Below the pieces are notes generated by a model, which was given only the letters and a program-made list of their open reading frames with translations, was not told where the DNA came from and searched no databases. A stretch of 64,000 nt of DNA, taken from contig NZ_CP052909.1 in the NCBI RefSeq assembly GCF_014295415.1, positions 992,001 to 1,056,000 of the forward strand. Reading direction: 5' to 3'. Position numbers and translations under genes: made by a program. Below are positions 16,039-24,168 of the stretch, piece by piece (position 1 is the stretch's first letter; every line of letters begins with the position of its first letter). This DNA is from Constantimarinum furrinae. Lineage in GTDB: Bacteria; Bacteroidota; Bacteroidia; Flavobacteriales; Flavobacteriaceae.

Positions 16039-19000
16039 TCTTTGTCTTGAAATAGGTCTGAACCTTTTCTTTATAGTTCTGGCGCAAAGGTAGTGCCTCC
16101 CGGTTCAATATTTCGGTAGTATTGAAATATTTCTTTACATCCTCCGGGGAGAGCCGGAGTTTATTCTCATAACGCGAACGATTGGTTCTGGATTCTCTTC
16201 TGGTTTCCTGACCCTGTTCAAAATCGGCTTCCTCAAGTTTCAATAACTCATACTTCAAATTAAGCATTTGTTCTAATGTCCGCTCATTAAAGCCCTTGTC
16301 GAGCAACTGCTGTTCTATATTCTCCATCTTGCGTAAAAGATCACCGCCCTTCCCATCGAGGCCTTCTTTGCTCAGCTTATCCTGCAACTGCTGCCGAAGC
16401 ATTTGTTGCTGCTTGTAGATCTCATAGAGTTCGCCATTCATTTCTTCCGAACCCCCTTGACCGTTCTCACCTTCTTTGCCTTCTTTACCATCACCTTGAC
16501 CGTCACCACCATTTTCTCCATTGCGACCATTTCCATTTCCGTCACCTTGTCCATCACCATTACCATCACCTTCTCCCTGGCCTTCCCCTTCACCCTGACC
16601 GTCTTTACCTTCTCCTTTACCCTCTTTGCCTTTTCCCATGCCCTCCTTCATCTTTTCTGAAAGACTTTCCTGTTGTTTTATAATGTCGGGTAGCTGAAAG
16701 CCCTTTCCTTCACCCTGACCTTCTCCTTCTCCCTTACCCTGACCTTTGCCGGACCCTTGTCCGGACATTTGCATCTGGTTTTGCATACTGTTCAACAGAT
16801 CGCTGAGTAAAATCGCTAACTCATTGGCTCCCGTAACGGTGTATTGCTGATTGGCAATACCCTGACGCATTTGATTTTCGGCCAGACGCTCGAGCGATTT
16901 ATTCAAATTAAACTCAACGTCGGTTAAGGATTCGTTGATCATATTGCTTATCATAGGTTGACGCAAGGAAAGCGCAAACAGGCTGTCATCTATATGCTGA
17001 AAGTTTAATTTCAGATCATTTTGAATATTTAGTTTCTTTCCAAAAACAGGATTCCCATACTCTATTCGCTTAAAATCTTCCATTAAGGCTTCCTGTTCGA
17101 ACGAAAACACAACCAGATTATCTAGGATCTGCCGTAACATTGCGACATCCTCCTGAATGGTTTCCATTTGCCCGGACATCATTTGAGCCTGCATCTTTTC
17201 TCCCATTTGCTTCATCTTTTGACCTGCTTTCTTCTGATTCTCCTTTGCGCCGGATTTGTTCTCCTTTTCCAACTTATCGGTTGCCTTTTCCTGCTCTTCG
17301 TCTATTTGTTTTTCATCAGATTTATCCTGCGGAATATCCATGGGGTCTTTTAATCCCTCATTTTCCTTCTGAAGCTCGTTCATTTCCTTTTTGTAATCCT
17401 CAAACTTCTCATTGAGCTCTTCCTGCTTTTCCTTAGTGTTTTCCTGATCCTTCTTTTCTGAAAGTTTCTCCTGTTCGTCACCAAGTTTATATAGTTCTTC
17501 GGCTAACTTTTCGGCCTTCTTAGCCACATAATAGCGTTTGGTAAGTTCTAACAACTGCTCGAGATTCTTTTCCTGATTCTTATTCTGTTTTGCAAGTTTT
17601 TCCAGCTTTTCAGTCAGATCCTCTTTTTGGATCTTTTCCTGAAGCTTTTCGAGCTCTTCCAATAATTTTTCGTTTTCCTCCAGGCGCTCCTCATTCTCGT
17701 CCAGGCGCTTTTCCAGTTGTTCCTTAAAAGGATCGTTTTCCTCGTTCTCCGGCTGGAATTCTTCTAATTGTTCCTTCAGCTCCTTCGAAAAGTTCTTCAT
17801 CATTTCTTCCTGCTGCTTCTGTCGCTTAATAAAGTCTTCGAGCTTCTTTTTATCATTCCAGTTAAGTTCCTTTTTTTCCTTCTGAATTTTAGAGAGCTCC
17901 TCTAGCTTCTTTTCCTGATCTTTAAGATTCTCGAGCGATTTATCCAACCCTTTTATGCTGTTTTCCTGATTCTGTAGTTGCTCCTTTTCCAATTCATCCT
18001 TGGTGAGCTTTCTGAAAAAATAAACCCCACTCTTACTGGATTTGAAACGATGAATAGCATCATTATCGAAAACTTCAAAATAATACTCATAGGCCGTTCC
18101 ATCCTGTAGTTGAAGTTCTCCGGGGAAGGTATACACAAACTGATCGAAGTTGGTTTTGCTCAGCGGAAGAGGTACTGTGTTTTTATTCGCTTCATCACCT
18201 TCCGGGTAATACACCAGACGCAGTTTTGTAAGTCCGTAGTCATCACTAACTCTACCCAGAAAATATACCAACTGACTGTCGGTACTGTCCTGTTTTGATT
18301 GAACGGAGATCTCGGGATATTCGTCTTTAATCACGCCCAAGGTAAAAGAGAGATTTTCGTAGTCCCTCAACTTTTCATTGGAAGTTGTGATCGCATAGTC
18401 CAGCTTGCTGTATATGCCTTTTTTAAAGTTGAATTTCTGATCTTTTTCAGAAAAAAAATAAGCGGTGTCGCTGGTCTTAAGATGCACTGTTTTAGTATTC
18501 TTTGTAGCCACTTTCCAGGTTATCTGTGTTCCTTCGGGAACTGTGGCATTTCCAGTACTTTTTAAAACTTCATCCCGCTTACCTGTATAGGAAGGATAAT
18601 TTAATTCCATCTCGAATCCCAGTAACGAAGGGGTTTCCAGCACGTCCAAATGATATTCTCTACTGGTTACCTTATTGGCTTTTAGCTGAAAATCAATTGC
18701 TCTTGAAGGCTGCAAAAATGTATATTCAAAAAGTCCGGGAGCGCTTTGCTGCAAGTAGTAGGTTTCACCGTTGTATTGGATGGAGGCATTCTCTGGAACG
18801 ACAGCACCTTCAGTTCGTACTTTTAGTGTGTAATTCTTGTTCTCTATAGCGGTGAGGTCGTCGTTTAATACTATAAATGAAAAAGGAGCGGGTGGTTCGT
18901 AGGCGGTGTCGTAATTTACAACCCGCTCGTAGCTGCTGGAGAATATATCTCTATCGCCAAGTACACTTATCAGCACAAAGATCACAACCGGGATAGCCGC

Positions 19001-19465
19001 ATATTTGAGATACTTCGCATTTTTCTTGAAGTTAACTGCGGTTTGGAAAGGAACAGGCTGCATTTCTGAAGCTTTTTGATCGATGCTGGCCGCAAGCAAT
19101 TCAGATTCCCGCTGATTCTGATTTAGCTGTATAACATTAAGCAATTTATCATTCACTTGTGGAAAGTGATTCCCTATAATACGCGATGCTTCTTCATGGG
19201 TAATCCCACTTTGCAGTTTAAATAGCTTTGCTAACGGAAAGGCAATAAAACGGACGAAAAGCCCCATTTCAACGGCCACTACAAGCCAGAACAATACGGT
19301 TCGTCCGGTAGGACTAAGCCATAAAAAGTATTCGATAAGAAGCGTTGTCAAAAAATAAAGCACCCCAATAGCAAAGAATAAAATACTCCCTTTGATCAAC
19401 TCATTGGTGTAGTATTTTCTAATAAACTGTTCCAGCTTTTGCTGAATAATGCTAAATGTGCTCAT
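16031..19465 (-). CDS. Large DUF4175 family membrane protein
   Basis: Function unknown; DUF4175 proteins are very long membrane proteins common in Bacteroidota and some Proteobacteria. Of 1144 residues, membrane segments lie at about 26-49, 56-77 and 152-170. A beta-rich extracytoplasmic region follows (about 175-490), then a long Glu/Lys/Gln-rich coiled coil (about 495-740). A mixed helical part comes next, then a low-complexity Gly/Glu/Gln/Lys/Asp tract of roughly 110 residues (about 930-1040) and a final helical domain. Neighbouring ybeY overlaps its 3' end. The coiled coil and Gly tract suggest a scaffold or envelope-spanning role; this is inference. Confidence 0.85.
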   Translation of the reverse strand: MSTFSIIQQKLEQFIRKYYTNELIKGSILFFAIGVLYFLTTLLIEYFLWLSPTGRTVLFWLVVAVEMGLFVRFIAFPLAKLFKLQSGITHEEASRIIGNHFPQVNDKLLNVIQLNQNQRESELLAASIDQKASEMQPVPFQTAVNFKKNAKYLKYAAIPVVIFVLISVLGDRDIFSSSYERVVNYDTAYEPPAPFSFIVLNDDLTAIENKNYTLKVRTEGAVVPENASIQYNGETYYLQQSAPGLFEYTFLQPSRAIDFQLKANKVTSREYHLDVLETPSLLGFEMELNYPSYTGKRDEVLKSTGNATVPEGTQITWKVATKNTKTVHLKTSDTAYFFSEKDQKFNFKKGIYSKLDYAITTSNEKLRDYENLSFTLGVIKDEYPEISVQSKQDSTDSQLVYFLGRVSDDYGLTKLRLVYYPEGDEANKNTVPLPLSKTNFDQFVYTFPGELQLQDGTAYEYYFEVFDNDAIHRFKSSKSGVYFFRKLTKDELEKEQLQNQENSIKGLDKSLENLKDQEKKLEELSKIQKEKKELNWNDKKKLEDFIKRQKQQEEMMKNFSKELKEQLEEFQPENEENDPFKEQLEKRLDENEERLEENEKLLEELEKLQEKIQKEDLTEKLEKLAKQNKNQEKNLEQLLELTKRYYVAKKAEKLAEELYKLGDEQEKLSEKKDQENTKEKQEELNEKFEDYKKEMNELQKENEGLKDPMDIPQDKSDEKQIDEEQEKATDKLEKENKSGAKENQKKAGQKMKQMGEKMQAQMMSGQMETIQEDVAMLRQILDNLVVFSFEQEALMEDFKRIEYGNPVFGKKLNIQNDLKLNFQHIDDSLFALSLRQPMISNMINESLTDVEFNLNKSLERLAENQMRQGIANQQYTVTGANELAILLSDLLNSMQNQMQMSGQGSGKGQGKGEGEGQGEGKGFQLPDIIKQQESLSEKMKEGMGKGKEGKGEGKDGQGEGEGQGEGDGNGDGQGDGNGNGRNGENGGDGQGDGKEGKEGENGQGGSEEMNGELYEIYKQQQMLRQQLQDKLSKEGLDGKGGDLLRKMENIEQQLLDKGFNERTLEQMLNLKYELLKLEEADFEQGQETRRESRTNRSRYENKLRLSPEDVKKYFNTTEILNREALPLRQNYKEKVQTYFKTKND

Positions 19466-19639
19466 TGGGCAACTTTGTAATAAACAAACTTCTAAAATAC
19501 GATTTTATTTCCTTAACCGTAAGGGAATTGTTACCTAACAAAAATCACTCCATAATTGAATCGACCCTTTTAAACCGATAAGGATAAAAGAACAAAGCGT
19601 TTTCGTATCTTAATCTGTGTTCCCGAGATAATTTTCTGC

Positions 19640-19669
19640 TTGATATGCCCACATAGAATTGTACCTTTG
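19640..19669 (+). promoter_or_regulatory. gltX promoter (TTG-N19-TACCTTTG)
   Basis: TTG at 19640-19642, exactly 19 nt, then TACCTTTG at 19662-19669: a complete Bacteroidota sigma-A-type promoter. It ends 25 bases before the preferred gltX ATG and supports that start over the upstream in-frame start at 19659, which falls inside the promoter. Confidence 0.75.
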
Positions 19670-19694
19670 TGCTTTCATCATAAAGAGAAAATCT

Positions 19695-21206
19695 ATGTCT
19701 CAAAAAGTGCGGGTCCGGTTTGCACCCAGCCCTACAGGACCATTACATATTGGCGGTGTTCGAACGGCTTTATTCAATTATCTGTTTGCTAAAAAGAACG
19801 GAGGAGATTTTGTGCTTCGTATTGAAGATACAGATCAGACCCGTTATGTGAAAGGCGCCGAAGAATACATTTCCGAATCCCTTAACTGGCTCAACATTCC
19901 TTACGACGAAGGCCCGGGGAAGGAAAAGGGCTACGGACCATACCGACAAAGCGAGCGCAAAGAGCTATATAAAGAATACGCCGATACCCTTATTGCCAAC
20001 GGAAATGCCTACTACGCCTTCGATACTTCAGAAGAACTGGACGCACACCGGAAAGACCATGAGGAAAACGGCAAAACATTTATCTACAACTGGCACAACC
20101 GCAATAAATTAAAGAACTCTCTTTCGCTTTCCGAAACGGAAGTCAAGCAAAGGCTGGAGAGCGGAGCTGATTATGTGATACGCTTTAAGACCCCTGAAAA
20201 TGAAACCTTGCAATTACAGGATATCATTCGCGGGGATATACTCATAGATACTTCTGTTTTGGATGATAAGGTGCTTTTTAAAAGTGACGGCATGCCTACT
20301 TATCATCTGGCGAATATTGTGGATGATCATCTAATGGAGATCACTCATGTGATCCGAGGGGAAGAATGGCTGCCTTCGCTTCCGCTTCATGTTCTTTTGT
20401 ATCGTGCTTTTGAATGGAAAGCACCCGAGTTTGCGCACCTCCCTCTCATCATGAAGCCGGTTGGGAAAGGAAAACTCAGTAAACGCGATGGTGATAAGAT
20501 GGGCTTTCCGGTTTTTCCGTTAAAATGGAAAACTGCTGAAGGCGATATTTATTCAGGATACAGAGAAGACGGATATTTGCCGGAAGCCGTTGTGAACATG
20601 TTGGCGCTCCTGGGTTGGAATCCCGGAACAGAGCAGGAGATCTTCGATTTGGCCGATCTTACACAACAGTTCGACCTGGATCGTGTAAACAAATCGGGAG
20701 CACGCTTCGACCCGGAAAAAGCAAAGTGGTTTCAGCATCATTATCTTCAGCAACAAAGTGATGTGGATATCGCTGCTAAATTTTCGTTATTCTTAAAGGA
20801 CAAAGGAATTGAGCCGGGACCTCATCTGGTTCCAATAGTTTCTAGTTTAAAGGAAAGAGCAACTTTTGTTGAAGATCTGTGGGAGCAGGGAAGCTTCTTT
20901 TTTGAGCGCCCCAATTCCTATGATGAAAAGGCTTCAAAAAAAGCGTTTAAGGAGGATACACCACAGCTTTTACAAGAGGTGATTCGATTAATGAGTAGTA
21001 CAGATGAATTTACCTCCCCTGTGCTTTCAGATAAAATTAAGGGATGGATAACCGCTCAGGACATCGGATTCGGAAAGGTCATGATGCCCTTAAGACTCTC
21101 TTTGGTAGGTGAAATGAAAGGTCCCGATGTATTTGAGATCGCGGCGCTTCTAGGCAAGGAAGAAACCGTAAAAAGACTCGAAAATGCTATAGCCTCAATG
21201 AACTAA
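19695..21206 (+). CDS. gltX: Glutamate--tRNA ligase
   Basis: Charges tRNA-Glu with glutamate, a class I synthetase. From ATG 19695 it has 503 residues and starts MSQKVRVRFAPSPTGPLHIGG with the HIGH motif (HIGG variant) near 18. The KMSKS equivalent reads KLSKRDG near 262. Length is typical. Its stop codon overlaps the stop of the convergent outer-membrane gene (CTAA, 4 nt), so no terminator separates them. glnS also lies in this window, so Gln-tRNA is made directly rather than only by transamidation. Confidence 0.97.
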   Translation: MSQKVRVRFAPSPTGPLHIGGVRTALFNYLFAKKNGGDFVLRIEDTDQTRYVKGAEEYISESLNWLNIPYDEGPGKEKGYGPYRQSERKELYKEYADTLIANGNAYYAFDTSEELDAHRKDHEENGKTFIYNWHNRNKLKNSLSLSETEVKQRLESGADYVIRFKTPENETLQLQDIIRGDILIDTSVLDDKVLFKSDGMPTYHLANIVDDHLMEITHVIRGEEWLPSLPLHVLLYRAFEWKAPEFAHLPLIMKPVGKGKLSKRDGDKMGFPVFPLKWKTAEGDIYSGYREDGYLPEAVVNMLALLGWNPGTEQEIFDLADLTQQFDLDRVNKSGARFDPEKAKWFQHHYLQQQSDVDIAAKFSLFLKDKGIEPGPHLVPIVSSLKERATFVEDLWEQGSFFFERPNSYDEKASKKAFKEDTPQLLQEVIRLMSSTDEFTSPVLSDKIKGWITAQDIGFGKVMMPLRLSLVGEMKGPDVFEIAALLGKEETVKRLENAIASMN

Positions 21207-21865
21207 AAATAGATCACAGCGGCAAGGGTGATGGTGGAGCTCTTTCCGTCGAAATCTGAATATTCCAGTTCCTTGTCGTTCAGGTTTTTCAGCATATTGG
21301 TAAGTCCGTATTGGTAGCTAGCACTAAGTCTGAAGTTCTCCAAACCTGCCGTAATTCCGCCCATAACCCTAAAGTTTATTTTGGAAATATCCTCGATATC
21401 CCCTGCTCGAAGCGTTGTGTAACCATCGACAATATAATTCTCAAATTGGTCGCTATCCAGCTTTAGTTTGCCGTTAACATTTAAAATAGGGCCAAATTCG
21501 ATGCTTAGATGATGTTTTACTATGTTGTAACTGCCCAGAAAATTGAGCTGTGCAGCCTGAATGGTATAACCCATAAACGTAGCGTCGCCAAGGCCTCCCG
21601 GTCTTTTCCCTTGAATACTCACTTTGGAATTGTAAAAGCTAATTCCATAGATAAGATCGAAACCATTTCGAAATGCACCTCTGGTAGTAAAGCCTCCCAT
21701 AAAGCCCTCACCCTGCTGGGTGATAAAGTCGGAAGTATTGATGTCGAACAGCACCAGCCCTCCCTGAATACCCAGGTGATTGTATTCTTCAAAGTTGCGT
21801 TGTGAATAGGTTTGTTGAAATAATAGTATAGAAAAAGTAACGAATAACAGCTTTTTAAGACTCAT
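21203..21865 (-). CDS. Outer-membrane beta-barrel-like protein
   Basis: No specific function recognised. The 220-residue protein has a signal peptide (MSLKKLLFVTFSILLFQQTYSQ, cleavage likely after SYSQ-like TYSQ near 22). Alternating short amphipathic beta strands follow, separated by turns with Gly/Asn, and it ends in an aromatic residue (TLAAVIYF), as outer-membrane barrels usually do. It fits the small Bacteroidota barrels annotated as PorT-like/OmpA-like barrels without an OmpA C-terminal domain. Single gene, convergent with gltX, divergent from the SPFH gene. Confidence 0.75.
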   Translation of the reverse strand: MSLKKLLFVTFSILLFQQTYSQRNFEEYNHLGIQGGLVLFDINTSDFITQQGEGFMGGFTTRGAFRNGFDLIYGISFYNSKVSIQGKRPGGLGDATFMGYTIQAAQLNFLGSYNIVKHHLSIEFGPILNVNGKLKLDSDQFENYIVDGYTTLRAGDIEDISKINFRVMGGITAGLENFRLSASYQYGLTNMLKNLNDKELEYSDFDGKSSTITLAAVIYF

Positions 21866-21899
21866 AGTGAGGTTGCAATTTAGGGCGTAAAAGTAGCTT

Positions 21900-21907
21900 T
21901 AATTTTG
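21900..21907 (+). promoter_or_regulatory. -7 promoter box for the SPFH gene
   Basis: TAATTTTG (TAnnTTTG match), 36 bases before the SPFH start; no well-spaced TTG element. Confidence 0.35.
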
Positions 21908-21943
21908 TATCTTCAAATTCTTTATCAACTAAAATTATACGCA

Positions 21944-22930
21944 ATGGGTGGTTTTCTCTTTTTAATTCCGGTATTTATTATCGGGTTCTTTATTTTACTC
22001 TCCGGAATTTTCACCGTAAGGCAGCAAACTTCTGCCATCGTAGAACGCTTCGGAAAGTTTTTAAGTATACGTTCTTCAGGATTACATTTTAAAATTCCGG
22101 TATTCGACAGGATAGCCGGACGTATCAATCTGAAGATCCAACAGTTAGATGTCCTTGTAGAAACAAAGACCAAAGACGATGTTTTCGTGAGGCTGAAAAT
22201 ATCAGTACAATTTCAGGTTATAAAAGAAAAAGTCTACGATGCGTTTTACAAGCTTGAAAATCCGCATGACCAGATCACCTCCTATGTATTTGACGTGGTG
22301 CGAGCCGAAGTTCCTAAAATGAAACTGGATGATGTGTTCGAGCGTAAGGACGATATCGCTATCGCCGTAAAAACCGAATTGAACGAAGCGATGATCAACT
22401 ACGGTTATGATATCATTAAAACACTCGTTACCGATATCGATCCCGATGTGCAGGTAAAGGCGGCAATGAACCGTATTAATGCTGCCGAACGCGAAAAAGT
22501 AGCGGCCGAATATGAGGCCGAAGCCGAGCGGATTAAGATCGTTGCAAAAGCACGTGCTGAGGCCGAAAGCAAACGATTACAAGGACAGGGTATTGCCGAT
22601 CAGCGTCGTGAAATTGCACGCGGACTCGAAGAAAGCGTTGATGTACTCAACAATGTGGGAATCAATTCTCAGGAAGCGTCTGCCTTGATCGTTGTAACAC
22701 AACATTATGACACCCTCCAATCCATTGGGGAAGAGACAAATACCAACTTAATTCTATTGCCAAATTCACCTCAGGCCGGAAGCAATATGCTCAACGATAT
22801 GATCGCCTCCTTTGTGGCAAGTAATCAGATAGGGGAGCAAATGAAGAAGGAAAATGAAGCCAAGGGAATAGGAAAGACTAAAACCAAACGGCGTCCACCT
22901 CCAAACAGGGAAGATGATGTCGCTTATTAA
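21944..22930 (+). CDS. SPFH/band-7 domain membrane protein (stomatin/QmcA type)
   Basis: Membrane-microdomain scaffold protein. From ATG 21944 it has 328 residues: an N-terminal membrane helix (about 4-24), then the band-7 domain (about 25-185, with the block RQQTSAIVERFGKFL). A charged coiled coil rich in Ala/Glu/Arg follows (about 180-240), with a C-terminal hydrophobic/variable tail ending in basic and Pro residues. The layout matches stomatin-like QmcA proteins. No NfeD partner is adjacent. A strong hairpin at 22935-22963 ends the transcript. Role in membrane organisation is family knowledge; the specific client is unknown. Confidence 0.9.
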   Translation: MGGFLFLIPVFIIGFFILLSGIFTVRQQTSAIVERFGKFLSIRSSGLHFKIPVFDRIAGRINLKIQQLDVLVETKTKDDVFVRLKISVQFQVIKEKVYDAFYKLENPHDQITSYVFDVVRAEVPKMKLDDVFERKDDIAIAVKTELNEAMINYGYDIIKTLVTDIDPDVQVKAAMNRINAAEREKVAAEYEAEAERIKIVAKARAEAESKRLQGQGIADQRREIARGLEESVDVLNNVGINSQEASALIVVTQHYDTLQSIGEETNTNLILLPNSPQAGSNMLNDMIASFVASNQIGEQMKKENEAKGIGKTKTKRRPPPNREDDVAY

Positions 22931-22934
22931 AATT

Positions 22935-22963
22935 AAAAAGCCCCGCTGTTTGCGGGGCTTTTT
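22935..22963. terminator. Bidirectional intrinsic terminator after the SPFH gene
   Basis: A perfect 12-bp stem (AAAAAGCCCCGC pairing with GCGGGGCTTTTT) with loop TGTTT. With A and T runs on both sides it can serve both the SPFH gene (+) and the DUF6327-type gene ending at 22982 (-). Confidence 0.92.
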
Positions 22964-22981
22964 AATCTTTCAATTTCAATT

Positions 22982-23224
22982 TTATCGTTTACCGATCTTA
23001 CTTGCCAGATAACTCACTCCAAGGCCCAGCAACGGACTCAATACTTTAAACACTACGGCTCCGGTTGCAGCGCCACCTATTAATCCTGTCACCAAATTTG
23101 AGGGGGACAGACTTTCCTTTGTTTCGTTAAAATTGATCTTTAACTCCTCCTTGTCGATTTGAGACTGTAAGTGCAGCCATTTCAAATCTCTGTCTATTTC
23201 TTCAAAAGAAGTGTATCTTTTCAT
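22982..23224 (-). CDS. DUF6327-type small protein
   Basis: Function unknown. The 80-residue protein begins with a charged helix (YTSFEEIDRDLKWL and following), a segment I associate with the Bacteroidota family DUF6327. It has a Gly/Ala-rich hydrophobic C-terminal stretch at about 44-75 that can form a membrane hairpin. Its ATG overlaps the stop of the holin-superfamily gene (ATGA), so it is translationally coupled as the last gene of a ytxH/holin/DUF6327 trio. The trio resembles small envelope-associated stress cassettes. Confidence 0.75.
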   Translation of the reverse strand: MKRYTSFEEIDRDLKWLHLQSQIDKEELKINFNETKESLSPSNLVTGLIGGAATGAVVFKVLSPLLGLGVSYLASKIGKR

Positions 23225-23646
23225 GATTGCTGGTTTAGGTTCTCTTCAGATTCATTTATTAAATTCTGTTCTACCTTCTCTTTTGGGGAAAGATCGTCAT
23301 CGTCTGCAAGGAGTTCTGAAAAACGGTATAACAGACTTTTTACGATAACATCCTTGGCAAATAGCAAGATGATTATAAAAACGATCATGTAAATTCCACC
23401 AACAATAAAGAATCCCGCGGCGTAATTTTCCATAGCCCCTCCAATGACCAATGCCAGCCCAACCGACAAAAAAGCAAGCACAAAAAGTCCTGCACCGCTT
23501 AAAAGAAGCATATTAACTAATGAAGTTGCGAGCTTCATTGAAGATTTAAACAAGCGGAGTTTATAATACTCCGCCGTGTTTGTTAAATATTCTTCCGCTT
23601 TTTTTCCGGTGGTTTCAAGGTTGTCTGCAAGTGACTTAAAAGCCAT
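23221..23646 (-). CDS. Phage-holin-superfamily (DUF1469-like) membrane protein
   Basis: The 141-residue protein has an N-terminal amphipathic region and two strong membrane segments at about 42-66 and 74-98. A charged, Asp-rich tail (LADDDDLSPKEK) follows. This layout matches the holin superfamily III/DUF1469 group found in non-phage loci, often beside YtxH proteins. The name does not imply lysis and no phage genes are nearby. It lies 1 nt after ytxH and overlaps the next gene by 4 nt. Confidence 0.75.
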   Translation of the reverse strand: MAFKSLADNLETTGKKAEEYLTNTAEYYKLRLFKSSMKLATSLVNMLLLSGAGLFVLAFLSVGLALVIGGAMENYAAGFFIVGGIYMIVFIIILLFAKDVIVKSLLYRFSELLADDDDLSPKEKVEQNLINESEENLNQQS

Positions 23647-23647
23647 A

Positions 23648-24025
23648 TTACGCTGTTGCTTTCTTAGCTGTGGTCTTCGCTTTAGCTACTGTAGTGTCTT
23701 TTTGAAGTTTTGCATTCTGACGACGCAATGCTTCTAATTTATCTTCCATAGCTAACAATATATCGTCTGCCTTATAGCTTGCAGAGGAAAGCGTGTCTTC
23801 AAGTTTTTCATTAAAGCTCAAACGCGCCTTCTGAGCCTTTTCACTTAAAGTACTCTGCGTATCTTTTATCTGTTTCTGTAATTTTTTCTGCGCCTTTTTA
23901 GTTTCTTTACTAATCTTACTTCGTGTCTTAGATCCTTTGTCGGGAGCATAAAGAATTCCCAAGCCCGCTCCAATAGCGGCTCCGGTAAGTAAGGCTAAAA
24001 GCGTCTGTCCTGTATTTGATGCCAT
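23648..24025 (-). CDS. YtxH domain protein
   Basis: General-stress/envelope protein family of unknown mechanism. The 125-residue sequence starts with a short hydrophobic helix (LLALLTGAAIGAGLGILYAPDKGSKTR area, about 7-32), containing the YtxH hallmark GAAIGAGLGILYAPDKG. A long Lys/Ala/Gln-rich coiled coil and a basic Ala/Lys tail follow. First gene of the trio with the holin-type and DUF6327-type genes. YtxH members are induced by stress in other bacteria; here regulation is not visible. Confidence 0.88.
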   Translation of the reverse strand: MASNTGQTLLALLTGAAIGAGLGILYAPDKGSKTRSKISKETKKAQKKLQKQIKDTQSTLSEKAQKARLSFNEKLEDTLSSASYKADDILLAMEDKLEALRRQNAKLQKDTTVAKAKTTAKKATA

Positions 24026-24168
24026 GATAATGTTATTTTTATTAGTTAATATTCAATTGTCAATCAAAGATACATTCAATGCTTCCGCGCCGCTGTTAAT
24101 AACCGGTTAATAGTTGATTTGCAAACAATAAAGTATTCTTAAAATGGTAGATTTTCTGCCAAAAACTC

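Noticed and set aside
16403-17415. Open + strand frames opposite the DUF4175 gene
   Set aside because: They are the low-complexity complement of the Gly/Glu/Gln/Lys coding tract; composition is Leu/Thr/Ser/Phe repeats with no start context or family match.
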